Source of the DNA: Chiua virens
Taxonomy: Eukaryota > Basidiomycota > Agaricomycetes > Boletales > Boletaceae
Assembly (NCBI GenBank): GCA_019787685.1
Contig: JAHNUO010000001.1
Span: forward strand, 2,604,001-2,668,000
Reading direction: 5' to 3'
Length of the DNA stretch: 64,000 nucleotides
The translations under genes and the position numbers were made by a program. Under the pieces are notes generated by a model. The model was given only the letters and a program-made list of their open reading frames with translations. It searched no databases and was not told the origin of the DNA. Of the stretch, positions 15,633 to 27,799 are shown piece after piece. Positions within the stretch are counted from its first letter, which is position 1. Every line of letters begins with the position of its first letter.

Positions 15633-18600
15633 ATGAATAGTCATACTCGCCGGCGCGACGATCGCCCAGCAGCCGATCCTTATAAGCAATGGCTTCCTAC
15701 CGCCGACAAGTATCCTCCCGACTATGACTCTGAACGCCGTCGAAACCGCTCTGCAACTCTCCCTGCTCATCCGTACGACCCGAAGTCTTATCCATCCAAC
15801 GACCCCCGTTATAATGACCCCCGTCAGCCTCCTTCACGTCGTCAGGATCCTCTCTATCCCTCCACGGCGCCTTCTGCCCACCCCTCCTATCATCATTCAT
15901 CTGCGCCGATTCCCTCAACAAGTAAAGCCTATCAGCACGCGACTCGGCCATCCGCGCAGCACTCCTCATCTGGTTATCATTACCCACAACCCTCGTCATA
16001 TCAACCCTCACACTCCACCCCCGCCTATCCAATAGCCAGCTCGTCCCGCAGACCCCATCCTGACGCACCTGATCCAAGAGCCTCAAGACGACCCGCTGCT
16101 CCGACCCACCATCCCTCCTACGAGTACGTGTCCAGTGGTGAAGAAATGTCCAGGGCCCCGAGACATTCAGCCCGTCCCACTCACTCTTCAGCACAGCCTC
16201 CCCTCTCCGCTACAGCAAACCAGCAATTCTGGAACCCTCCACAAGACATGTCTTCTTCGCGGCGCCACAAGGATCCCTATCGGGATCGTGACAGGGACCA
16301 CGAACGGGAAAGGGACCGTGACAAGGACAAGGAACGAGAACGGGAGCAACGGGACAGAGACAGGGAGCGGGAGCGGGACAAGGAAAGAGATAGGGACAGA
16401 GACAAACCTGAACCTGAAATCAAGTACAAGGACAGAACCAGACCTGAACGGCATCGTGAACGTGCCACAGAGGTCCGACATCAAGAACCGACCAGGAGCA
16501 AGCATCATGATAAGCGCAAGGATTCCGATACTGAGGGTGTGATCTATCCTGAACAAAGAAATGCCTCCAAGGTGTCACTTACCGGGAGAGAGGGTTATCC
16601 CTCTCGCGAGTCAGCCAGTGGTCACAAGAGACATCGAACGGAAGATGGGACAGCTTCCGTTGTGAGTCAGTTGTGCACAGTTTATATCTTCCATATCTCA
16701 CCCTACACGTCAAAAGGGTCGTCGACTCCAGCCCGAAAACACGCAGAATCCGATCACTACCATGCCGTCCCAGCCCACCAATGTTCCACCGCTAGACGCG
16801 CAACAGACAGGTGAACCCCCGCCTGCCCCTCGCGTAATGCCTGTTTACCTTCCACCAAAAGCCAAGTCACAGCGCTCCCACCGAGAGGGACGTCCATCAA
16901 CCGCGCAAGGGGCTCAATCTGGCAGTGACACAGAGCGTGCTACTGGCAAGGTAGTTCATAGCACATCATTACTTCGCAGTGCTGTACTTATATCCGAACT
17001 CAGCATCGTATGGACCGCACACCTTCAGGTCCTGGTGTACAAAGAAGCGACCCATATACATCCAGCTCCACGAGAGAGAGGGCCAATCATGATGCGTCGA
17101 CCGGCCCACGAGATGACGTGAAGCGGATAGAGGTATGGTAATTTGCCTTGCCTGGACAGTCATGCGTAACTCACATGAAATATAGGGCAAGTATGGAGCC
17201 CAGCATGATTCTCGTCAACCTTTGGCACCGATCAACGTCGATATTCCTCTCGTGACACCTGGATTCAACGCATCCGCTTTACCCTCTGAGGCTAGGATTG
17301 CGACTGCACCGCAACGTGTCAGTATACGCGCGGGCCAGGGTCCGTCCGATCCGCACGACGCATATTCTAAGTCATCGACAACCCCACATCCAGATGCCCC
17401 ACAGGAAGTCGTTGTCCACCCCCCCGCTTCTGCCTCAATAGTCAAGTCCTCTAGCCATACTCCGAGTCGATTGCAACCTTCTGACACGCGGCCTCAGTAT
17501 GATCGTCCGGCCGTGGTGGAGCAATCACGTACTGAGCCTCATGGGTACGATCTACCTCCTGGCCAGCGCATGTCAACCCACGAGTCAAGTCGAGTGTTGC
17601 CCACCTCGATCTCCAAATCACACTCGTATGCTCGTGGGAACCCAGAAACAGCCGCGGATAACACAAATTCGTCCTATCCTCATAGCAGACCACCTTCTCG
17701 TTCAGCGCACAGGACTGCTAATAACATCGTTCCTCCAGCAGTCGTTGGCCCACGCCCTCTGCGTTCCGTTTCCCAAGGACCGCAAACCAATGAGCCTTCT
17801 ACCCGTCCACCATCAGTTGCCCAGTACGCCCCGACTGTTAACCCTGCTCAAACATATCACTCTGTCCCCCCGTCTCCTGGCCATGTAACTAATAGTAGTC
17901 CGCCAAGGACTGAAAACGCCCATGTTCCTCTGTTGTCCGCTCACCCGAGTCCTAAAAATGCCCCACAACTCCACGGTGTATCCCTCAGCCACAACACTTC
18001 CATACAGCAAGCACCATCTGTTTCTTCTACCGCACATCCTACCCCAATTGCTGTTCCTCAGCTACTCACTACTTCCTCTCGACCTTCTACTCGAGATGGG
18101 GCACACACGGATGCACCCCCTGCTCTTCAGCAAACAACAGAACGTCGATCGATGACAGACGACCGTCAGGGACTCAGGCAGGCATCGAACGGCACCACGG
18201 TTAAAACATCCTGGGTTGTTCAGACTCCAGCTACTGCAAAGAAGACCAGGATATCTCGAGAGGACAAATACTTGCCGCGCCATAACATTAACTCAGAGAC
18301 GCCCCATCCGCAACTTCGACAAGTGCTCTCGCAAGACAGTGATCCGTTCCCTCGCACATCTTCGTCGATGATGAAAGCAAGCCAGGCGACGACTCCGACA
18401 ACTTCTTCTCAACGGAATTCTCCCGGTGCAAGGACGCGAGAATCGTTTGGCACACCACGAGGCACGATGGCGAGTGGTTCACCCAAGTCTTGGTCTGCGA
18501 AAGAGGTGATTTCACAAACTCTGGACCTTTACCTTTTCTCTTATCTCTGTTTTGTCATACAGGCGCCCACTCCGGAGCACATACCGAGGCCGACTCTCCC

Positions 18601-21439
18601 GCCACATATTGCAGGACCACCACAGATCGCCGTCGTTGGCGCGACTCCGATTACTTCGGCTCGTGAGTTACCTCAAGGACGGGTGGATTACGCTTTACTT
18701 GCGCCGCCCTTCCCTGCGCCGACTCGTGCTTCGAGAACAACATCCAATTCACAAGACCAACAATCTCAGCCTCCGCAACCTGTGGTTCGAACTGCGTCGT
18801 CGTCGTCGTCCCAGCCACCACCACCAGTGCATGCACCATCGTTGTTTCAGCCGTATAGGCCGCCGTCGCTTTCACCCGCTGAAGACACTGGCAAGTTTTC
18901 ACCTCCACCACTTCCGATTCCCCCGCCCAGAGGTCCAGAAGATTACCCTCCTCTTATCGAGACCCGAACGAGTGAGATTATTCGGACACGTTCACATCAC
19001 GAAGAACATCCCCAAACCATGGACATCACATCCCTGAAGTAAAGAGCGAAATGTTCCATATCCCTTCACAGCCCCCGGCCCCATCTCAACCTCTGTCTGC
19101 GACTCCTTCACACACCTCACAACCGTGGCAACCCGGCAAACTGGATAGCAATGCGATGATATCGAATGGGTCTATACCCGTAGCTCAACATGGGGCATCC
19201 TCTTTGAAGCCAACTTTGGTTGTGCCCGATGACGTGCAGGTGGTCCATCAAGAAATCATGGTGTCTGTCCCTGCTACTACATCGCAATCTTTGACTCCTC
19301 CTACAAGACCACGACCTAAAGTCACTGTTGAAGATGTTACGGAGGATTCACCGGTGTTGAGTAAAGCAGGCCCTATGAGTGTGCCGATGGTGACGCCCCC
19401 AGTCCCAGGGTTGAGATCGCAGCCATCACAACATGCCACCGTTGCGAACGCGAGCTCTACCTCCAAATCTTCACCACAGTCGAGAAACAAAGAAACCCCT
19501 CTGCATCCTTCCGCAGAGCCCAGCACTACGTTCTCAGCAACGCCAATCTCTAGTGCTGTGCCACCCATGTCTACCCGCGTACCGTCTTCTGCGCCTCCTA
19601 CTCAGCTTGCGCCTGTCACGTCAGCCCAAGCACTACCTACCCAACGTAGTGCATCCCAAGCCACGGCATCTCGCGTTTATCATCGAGCTACGGAAATGTT
19701 GCAGGCAGACAGGCTCTCAGCGTCTGTGGGAATCCATCCTGGTGCCAGCGGGAGTATCAACAATATGCCTACCGGACCAGTGCATGCTGCGTATAATCCT
19801 GTCGGTGTCGCTACGGGTCATCATCAGCAACCAGCGAGTGGTGTCAATGTTCCAGGCCCGTCGGCTCCCCGAGCCGTCAATGCGTCATTTACTGCTCCCC
19901 AACCCAGCATCTCCGCGACAGCTTCCATGACTAAGGCTGCTGCCGTCCACATGGCAGCGAACAACCCTGGCCCGTCAGTCGGTGCGCCGGGATTATCTGC
20001 CCCGTCAACGAGTGTCAATACTCAACAACCATGGCCAGCTCCCGATGTCAGGCAGCAACTGAACCGTCCAGGCGCATCCTCGATACCTCCTCTAGATTCC
20101 ACATCTACCACTGTCATATCGACAAATACTGTTAAAAATGCTCATCAAGAACTACCCGCCATAGCCGCTACTCGACCTCGTGACGTTACGCCCTCTGTTG
20201 CCCGCAATCCCTGCCCCCTCTTCGCATGTATATCCTACGTCTTCTCGCCCAGGCATATCCTCCCAAATGACTCAGCAGACATCTGTAACTCCGGCCCAAC
20301 CGTCGGTCCATTATCGAACTGTATCCTTGCCTATTGCATCGTCATCTTCAGCGCCGCAAAAGCCGCCTTCACCTCGCAAATATTCACAACCCATCCCTTT
20401 TGCTACAGTTTCGACCCAACCTTTCCCATCTCGCCCATCAGCTCCCGAGCCCCAGCCGACACGGGCACCTGTTTCCGGGAACGTACTTCCCTCTGCCCAA
20501 GCTCGATCGGCCCGGCTGCCACCAGAACGCGCACATGACCCCGATATGCTCAAAACTCCGTCATCTATCGCGCCATCCCCTATGCTCAACCCAGACACCT
20601 CAGCTGCTGCGTCACAATCTATTGCTGTCCCAATTCGGGCACGGCAATCCTCGACAGACTCGAAGGACGATAAGAAAAAACCCACAGGATTGTTTGGCCT
20701 TTTCAGGACGAGAACACTCTCGTCGAAAGCGGTTGATCCCCCTGCTGTTCCTGCAGCTACCAGAGCGTCTCTTGATCAAGGGAGGGTTCACCCCGATGTT
20801 TCTAACATTGTGCCTGCTGGCACGTCTGCACCTCGCGGGGTGACATCTACCTCGGCCCCAAGGGAATGGAATTCTGCCCAGGTGCCGGCAACTTCCACCT
20901 CCGCACGTGCGGGTTCACAACCCAAGGCCACTGGTAGGGTACCAGACCCAATTCCGTTCCCTCCTCCGAAAGTAGCTCGAGAGCGGAAAGATCCCGCCCC
21001 TCATATGTTCACTCCGTTCAAACTACTTTCCATGCACTCCAAAAGGAACCGAACGGTTTCGGCCGCGTCCCTCGATGTCTGTGACGGCAACACAGCTGTG
21101 AGCACATTGTTTCTTTTCAGACATGCGATAAATTCTGACCATATACAGACTAACACTGTGGTCGGATCTCCTGATCACTCTGCCGTCAGCCAGGCCCAAC
21201 CTCTCCCTCGAATTATACCCCCGGCCGTTCGTGACCCGTTAATTGCGACATCGGAGTGGAGGGACAGGGAAGAAGCCGAACGAAGAGACCGTAGGAAGAA
21301 TCGTATTCGCCGACCTGGTGTCACTTTTGATGTCGAGGAGGAACCCCCTTCTCCAGCACCTGGTACCTCGAGCAAGCGGAAGAAGCTGGTTCGTCGCCCA
21401 ACTGGGCGATCTGGCACTCCTGTACCGCTCCGCAGTTGA
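15633..21439 (+). CDS. Very large Ser/Pro/Thr-rich protein of unknown function (1805 residues)
   Basis: Not recognised. Seven introns (16662-16716, 16951-17003, 17133-17185, 18506-18562, 18972-19039, 20113-20164, 21098-21148) leave 5418 coding bases, an exact multiple of three with no stop, so I treat it as one gene. Three of the introns are required to bridge frame changes. The N-terminus MNSHTRRRDDRPAADPYKQW precedes a Tyr/Pro/Ser-rich segment. Residues of about 210-290 form an Arg-Asp/Arg-Glu/Lys alternating block (RDRDRDHERERDRDKDKERE) like those in splicing and nuclear-speckle proteins. Most of the rest is disordered Ser/Pro/Thr/Gln. The C-terminus is more conserved-looking: KKPTGLFGLFRTRTLSSK, then SEWRDREEAERRDRRKNRIR, then RPGVTFDVEEE and a basic tail. 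A nuclear scaffold is my guess. Confidence 0.75.
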
Positions 21440-21739
21440 TGTTGGGATCGTGTGGCCCGTTGGGTCTCTTGCAAGTATCTTAAGTCAGTCACCCCCATGA
21501 TATGTATGTTATGCCACGTCTAGTGTTATGTACTTTGCACTGTTATTTACCCGTCGTTGCTATCTAAAAATTTAATCTGTTGCTTTGACGTTCTAACGTT
21601 CAATCACTGCATCGTACTGCTCTTTGCCAGAGGTGTGACGGAACGCGTGACGCCTCGCGTTTGTGACACCATCTCATATCTCGATCACTCAGGACTATAC
21701 GTCAGACGCACATTTTTACCAGGCCCTCAAAATATCTGA
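21440..21739. other. Intergenic region before PRI2
   Basis: 300 bp between the large Ser/Pro-rich gene and the primase gene, in tandem orientation. It includes paired GTGACGGAACGCGTGACGCC motifs around 21636-21656, which contain the MluI cell-cycle-box core ACGCGT. That would suit an S-phase gene (MBF-type control is known for replication genes in fungi). Control by this site is inference. Confidence 0.35.
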
Positions 21740-23583
21740 ATGTTCAGAAACAAGGACAAAGGCAAATCTGGGGCAAAGGGGACTAGAACATTTGGGGCTA
21801 CCTCACAGACGAACGAAAGTGAACACACTGAGTACCCTTTCCGGCTGAACTTGTACGTGTGTCACCTTATGACTTTTCTACGGGCTGAAAGCCCCGCCAG
21901 CTACGACAGGCCACCGCTATACGAGGTAACGCTTGAGGATTTCGAGACATGCGCGCTCGACCGCCTTCGCATCCTCGCGGAGATCGAGTCTTCGTTTGCA
22001 CGCAACCGACCGCGGGACGAACTCAATACGGTGACAGAAAACCAATGCCGAAAGTATCTCCCTCTCAACAGTAACACGGCCATGAAGGTGGACTTGGAGG
22101 AGCAGCGACGAAATGATCATCTTGGTCATTTCGTGCTTCGATTGGCGTTTTGTCGCTCGTGCGTGCATTTGTTCCGTTTGGGGGTGCGTACTCGGTGATG
22201 ATTGTTTGGTGTGTTTAGAGAAGAACTGAGAAGGCGGTTCGTCAAAGCGGAGTCGACGTTATTCAAGGTGCGGTATGAGACGGATGACAGGGCAGAGCGT
22301 GCACAATTCCTCGCTGCACAGGCGTTTGAATGGAAGAAGGTTGGTCGTCAGGCTATTGTGTCGTTGCTCGCGCGCTGAAGTATTGATTAGATTGAAGAAG
22401 CTGAAAAGCGAAGCTTTGCGAAGGAACTGGATGCATTTGAGATAAAGCAGCAGCAGAAATCTGGAGAGTCCGAGTTTTACAAGGTATGTCGAACGATGCC
22501 ATGAGAGGCTAGTAGTGATCAATGTTGGATCGCAGGTGCCTTGGACCAGAGTACCTGACTTGGTCGCTAAAAGACGCGTTTTCCTACGCGCAGGGTACGC
22601 TTATGTTCCCAGCAAAGAATTATCCAGTTTCGTGTTCAACGAATTTGAAAGAAAACTGGAGATGGCGCTCGAGGTGACTGCTTTTTACACGATCATATCG
22701 CAGCTTTCTGAGAATAGACAGCACACTGCGAGAATGCTTCCCCGCATGGACGAGGACACGAGACTAGTACCTATACTGAACAACCTATCCCAGGGATTCT
22801 TGGCTGGTGTTCCATCAGAATGGGTGAACTCCTCCGCCACCGGGGACGAGATCCGAGCCGATATGATCGATGATCTCGCACGGAAACACTTCCCGATGTG
22901 TATGCGAAATTTACACGAGTGTTTAGTCAGGGATCACCATCTGAAGCACTATGGGAGGTTGCAGTATGGTTTGTTTCTCAAGGTGGGACGATGACTCGAT
23001 CTATTACACGCGCAATTCATCCATTCTGTTCCCAGGTGTTGGGTCTCTCGATAGACGAAGCGATTGTATTCTGGAGAAAGTCGTTCAGCAATATAACAGA
23101 TGACAAGTTCAACAAGGAGTATAAATATAACATTAGACATTCTTACGGACTCGAAGGGAAGCGTGCAAATTACCCTGCGAAAAGGTGCGTGCGCGGGCCT
23201 TGAACCTCTAATAATAATAAAATTGAATTCGTGTCGTGTGCAGCTGCCAACAAATCCTCACGACGGACAAACCTGGGGTTGGGGATTGCCATGGGTGCCC
23301 ATATCGTCACTTCAGCTCTGAGAACCTGCAAACTGCTCTGCTATCTGCGTACTCGTCTCAGGGACTCACCTCGACCGATCTGCATGAGATCGTGAGGACG
23401 GTCAAGGATGGTCACTATCATGTTGCCTGCACCCGAGTCTTTGAAATAACGCATGCGAGCAGAGGAGTTAAAAAGGGTGAAGGTATAGGTGAGGGAGACA
23501 GTGTCATACACCCCAATCAGTATGCGACGAGAAGCATCGAACTCGAAAAACCAGGAGAAACCGCAATGGTCGTGGAATCATAG
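21740..23583 (+). CDS. PRI2: DNA primase large subunit (p58), [4Fe-4S] protein
   Basis: Regulatory subunit of primase within DNA polymerase alpha-primase; it starts RNA primers in the nucleus. The N-terminal domain includes EYPFRLN and VTLEDFETCALDRLRILAEIE. The Fe-S domain has all four expected cysteines: FPMC near MRNLHECL, AKSC, CHGC within DCHGCPYRH, and HVAC within YHVACTRVFE. It also has GRLQYGLFLKVLGLSIDEA, YKYNIRHSYGLEGKR and the terminal HPNQYATRS. Several short introns are needed (for example 21853-21891, one after AFCRS, one after AFEWKK, and one inside the Fe-S domain near 23186-23243). The 39-nt first intron is in frame, so that boundary is less certain. The tandem neighbour CHO1 starts 176 bp downstream. 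Confidence 0.95.
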
Positions 23584-23759
23584 TACACCGTAGCTTGTAA
23601 TACATAGTATAGTCATCTTGACTAGGTGGTATCAGGAGTCCTAGTGATCTAGGTTTTTGGACCCCGACAATTTGCATGCGGTATATTATTGGCTAGTTTC
23701 GGCTGCGGGCCACATTTCGAGTCGTCTGCCTCTCCGTAACCCCATCGCTCAAACCTAAA

Positions 23760-24582
23760 ATGGCTCATATCAAGACACCTAAGCCGAATGGTGGTACTAC
23801 AGCGAACAGTGACAATGTTCTTCAACAATATGTTGACACCGACGGTCACTTCTCCATGGTCAGGTAACGTTATACACTGCGCTCCTCAGTCTATCTATGC
23901 TGAGGTTTGTCGGTATAGAAACTTTAGGTTGGCTGACCTGGTCACGATCATGAATGGTGTCTGTGGTTCCTTCTCAATCTTTTCCTCGACTCACTACTTG
24001 ATAAACAACGATGACGACTGTTTGTGGTGGGCGTTTGCCCTCCCCCTGGCGGGACTCATGTTTGACTTCTTCGACGGAAAAGTTGCGAGGTGGAGAAAAT
24101 CTTCCAGTTTACTCGGACAGGAGTTGGACAGCTTGGCTGATCTGGTACGAAACACATCATTCTATGATCAAACTTTCGCTTCATGTTTCCCACAGATTTC
24201 ATTTGGGGTCGCGCCTGCCGTCCTCGCTTTCACAATTGGCCTTCGAACTTATCTCGATACTGTGTGCTTGACGGGCTTTATATGTTGCGGGCTTGCTCGG
24301 CTCGCACGCTTCAATGCGACTGTCGCATTGATTCCAAAAGATGGAGGAGGGAAAGCGCGATACTTTGAAGGTCTTCCTATTCCATCTTCGCTCGGGCTCG
24401 TCGCTTTGATGTTTTACTGGACCCGTCAAGGTTGGGTAGAGGGCAAGGCTGGCATACCTGGTGGTCTCGTGACATTGTGGGGCCCATCCGGTGGTCGGGG
24501 TGACATTCACCTGGCCAGCATCCTCTTTGGTCTCATGGCAGCTGCGATGGTCAGCAAGACTCTCCGTGTTCCGAAACCGTAA
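23760..24582 (+). CDS. CHO1: CDP-diacylglycerol-serine O-phosphatidyltransferase (phosphatidylserine synthase)
   Basis: Makes phosphatidylserine from CDP-diacylglycerol and serine in the ER membrane. Exons 23760-23863, 23919-24144 and 24196-24582 give 238 residues in one frame. The CDP-alcohol phosphatidyltransferase signature DGx2ARx8Gx3Dx3D is complete: DGKVAR, then eight residues, then GQELDSLAD. FRLADLVTIMNGVCGSFSIF and GLARLARFNATVALIPKDGG, followed by KARYFEGLPIPSSL, are diagnostic of the Cho1 branch rather than of PGP or PI synthases. Several hydrophobic helices cover most of the length. The hydrophilic N-terminus is short, as in other fungi. A second member of the superfamily, PI synthase, lies at 32.2-33.3 kb. 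Confidence 0.95.
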
Positions 24583-25188
24583 TGTGGTAAGGCCATCGTA
24601 GGATGGTGATTGTTTGCAGTCCTTGGTAATAGGCGAGCCACACGACGGACTTTGTAGGAAGACACTAGTATGATCACTGGTCACTACATAGCTTATCCCT
24701 TTTGATATAACATTTTACGACGAATGTATGTAGCCCCTCTGGATATGTATTTTGCACGTTATTACTAGTACTTATGCGCACCAGGAGTCTTCGGTGTTTC
24801 CGACGAGTCCAATAAATAATTACTCACGTCATGATCAAGTTGGTGTTTGTTACCATTCAAAAATTGGACTTGGAATTCTTTCGAATACTTTCACTCATCT
24901 CCCCGTGACGATTCGTGATGAAAGCGTAAGTCTACTTCGGGAAGATCCATGTCGATCATCCTCCCTCGCCCCTTTCTACCGTGACAGGGGGGTAGGTGAT
25001 AAAACTCAGATCGGCCTCCTATTAACTGTTGTGCACTGCGTGCCGCATAGGAGAGCCAGAATCTCAGATACTAGCCGCTGCGTATTCTCACTCGTCGGTG
25101 CCAGTTGACTTGCTGAACTCGCACCTTGGCGAATAACTTGAAATAGTTGCATTGTCTCTTCCCAGCTTCAGACTAAACCACCCCCGCC
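24583..25188. other. Gene-free stretch before the F-box island
   Basis: 606 bp holding the CHO1 3' UTR and the upstream region of F-box copy 1. Short open frames show no family features. The last ~20 bases (from about 25171) are shared with the mirror-image copy near 29780 and mark the edge of the inverted duplication. Confidence 0.5.
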
Positions 25189-27142
25189 ATGGCACGGGCA
25201 ATCAAGCGCAGCAGATACAACGCGACGCACAATAAAGAAGAACATTTCAATAAACGATGCTTTGTCAATCTACCTGTCGACGTGCTTTTCGAGGTCAGGC
25301 TTTCGCGAGTTGAGCAAGGCTTCGATGAGTACAATGCTGACACTGGTGATTTGTAGATTTTTCTCCTCCTAGAGCCTGCAGAACTCCTCTACCTCGCCAG
25401 AACGACCAAGGGTTTGCGTGCATTTCTTCTCAACCCAAAAAGAGCTTCTGCGTTATGGAACAATGCCATCAGCAACGTCGGATTACCTCCTTGTCCATGT
25501 TGGATGTCTCCACCTGCATATGCGTTCCTTGCATTTGATCCACTTTGTCATGTGTGTCCTATCATTCCGATGCTGCAGCGTAGAGTTCGGGCTAATGATC
25601 TCCGTGGTCTAGGGGTGCTACTGTACTTGCGAAACTATTCACTGGGACTTGCGGATGCGATGCTGCCCAACCTGCTTCCTAAAGATGTCCGTTCAACGCT
25701 TTACAGCAATCTTATACTACAGGTCTGACAGCTTGTTTACAGGACAACTAGGGAGTACTGCAGCACCATCAAAAACCTGAAACTTCCGGTCGCCAGGATT
25801 ATTAACGAGTTGAAGGATGTCGGCAAGAACATCCGCCTCCGTGTGGCCTACAATCGTCATCGTCAGACCTACTCTCTGTCGGACTGGAAACTTGTTCGAT
25901 ACCAGCGGCGGGCATATCGTTCCTTGAAAAGATTCGTGGCTCAGAAGAATAAATTTTGGAAATCCGTTCGATCGGTGGGTCGTTTCCTGATACTCGTCCC
26001 TTACATCAATGTTGAACGATTCGCATCGCAAGCATGCAAGGTCATGCCGAGATTGGGAGTATGGGCGGTTAGAAAAAAGGGCAGAACACCTCCAGAAAGC
26101 AAGAACTGAGCGGGTCGAAGAGTATGCTTTGACTGCTCGGTTGGTTAACACGAAGCTAATATTTGAATTAGTATCAAATCCAAACTCACTGAGATAGGTT
26201 GTTTCCAGACTGTGGTGTCCATTTGTGATCGTCCAACTTTTTGGTTACTGCCGGAAGTAAAGAAATTCGGGCGCTTGACACCGGAAGGTGATCAATTTAT
26301 CACAAGGTTGGGAAATGAGACTCATAATCTTACCAGAGTGGACGAAAATTCATCCGCAACTCATTCGCTGGTTGGAAGATGCACTCTGTGATGATCGTAA
26401 GCGCGCACTGGAACACTAAATTTACCAGCTTGACCAGCTTGACTGGAGTTCTCTACTGGTGCGACCCAGGCATGTTGATGTCGCTATGATTCCGGCAGTG
26501 CGTTCAGTAATAGAACCTCACATGATTTCCGACATGTCCGTTTCGGATCTGATGACAAAACTGCGACGTGTGTTGCCTCGAGCGACCAGGAAGTGGAGCA
26601 CGAACGCTGTAGAGGAACTCAAAAAGATGGCTCGGGAAGGACTGGATCTGTCACCGCGGTCAAAGCCCTCCACTCTCCTTCCAGTAATTTTCCGATGCAG
26701 AACGTGCCGTCAGAGGCTCAGGTTCAAGGAGGCACTATCCCATAAGTATCTGTACAAAGTGAAACCCAAAAGTCGCAGCACTCGCAGAATCCCCCCATAC
26801 GAGAGTCTCCTCAGGGGCTATTCCACCTATCCTCGGAACGACCAAGTTCTCCGGGTCGACGTCATTGCGTCCCGAAGAGTCGAGAATCTGGTCGGTCAGC
26901 TTGGTCAGAATCTGCTGGCAAGTCGGGTTACATATGATGAGATGATCCAATCTACCACTGGCATCAAGGTGGTCTGCAATCTCTGTCACCCAAAGGTCGC
27001 GACAAGTATGGATTTCAAAGATGCCGTACGTCATGTTGTCTGATATTTCCTGCCTTGTTGACAAGCGTCTCATCTCTAGTTCAAACACTGTCTCGATAGC
27101 CATCCGGGAAAGAACGAAACGAGGTGTTGGACTCGTGAATAG
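25189..27142 (+). pseudogene. F-box/cysteine-motif protein, copy 1 (in-frame stop)
   Basis: Same architecture as the intact copy at 29933. The F-box reads CFVNLPVDVLFE, then splices to IFLLLEPAELLYLARTTKGL, and is followed by PPCPCWMSPPAYAFLAFDPL. Splices at LLPKD to LVYRTTREYC, at CRSCRDWEYGR, and at LTPE to EWTKIHPQLIRWL are all preserved. The C-terminal part has FRCRTCRQRLRF and VVCNLCHPKV, then, after a last intron, FKHCLDSHPG and a stop at 27140-27142. The disabling change is a TAA at 26417-26419, in the frame where copy 2 reads Tyr-Gln. It is followed by a 9-base tandem duplication CAGCTTGAC at 26426-26443. The break removes about the last 240 residues, including both CxxC motifs. An unrecognised intron could skip it, but no good donor is visible. 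Confidence 0.75.
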
Positions 27143-27210
27143 GGCGATGGAATTTCGGCCAGAGGTCATCAGTCCAGGTAGTGGAAAATCTACTTGTCTG
27201 CGAAGATAGT

Positions 27211-27704
27211 GTGGAGATGTGATATGTATAGGACCACACAAATCAAGCATACAGTACACGAATCACGATGTTCTGGCAAACGCTTACGCTAGATGATGCC
27301 GATGAGCACTTGGTTTGTTCCATTCAAGTTATCCATAGTTTACATACATTGACCTCACAACTTGAAGCTACATAGCTGACCGAAAACAAATTCGAAAGAA
27401 AGGGGATGATTCTTGCAATATGGTCTTCTTAGAATCAACTTCAAGTTACAAGGACGCTCGGGCGTCGGTCACTCACGAGTTGTGTAAATGAGTCAGTGCC
27501 AGTGATATGGGGATCCTGGAGGGAAATACGTAGGTGCCATCGCTATTGCCGTCGAGGACAGTGCGAACTTGACCTATCTAGCATAAGCCCTTGCCAGAAC
27601 TTCATCATGATTCGTGTAGCAGGCTACTTACTGGCAGGCCTACTGGTATAATACATGTAGCATAACAAATCATCTTTTCATGCGGACTCGGGAAATGGTG
27701 CATA
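27211..27704. other. Spacer between the arms of the inverted duplication
   Basis: About 490 bp without a supported gene. It contains short AT-rich runs and no terminal inverted repeat that I can see, so there is no direct evidence that a transposon drove the duplication. Confidence 0.5.
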
Positions 27705-27799
27705 ATGTCTTCACAGATAAACGAAGTTCCCGCTACTCGGACTGATGTCCTCGCACTAGCATGTCACAGAAACCTTGCATCACTGGCCGCATGATTGCT

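Noticed and set aside
16188..16556. Minus-strand frames reading long RSRSRS/SLSLSL repeats
   Set aside because: These are the reverse translation of the Arg-Asp/Glu block of the plus-strand gene. Composition and lack of splice signals mark them as shadows.
19040..19052. Gene boundary at the stop codon after DITSLK
   Set aside because: A 68-nt intron 18972-19039 joins the upstream frame to IKSEMFHIP, and the total coding length becomes an exact multiple of three.
27211..27704. Transposon in the spacer of the inverted duplication
   Set aside because: No terminal repeats, target duplication or transposase frame is visible.
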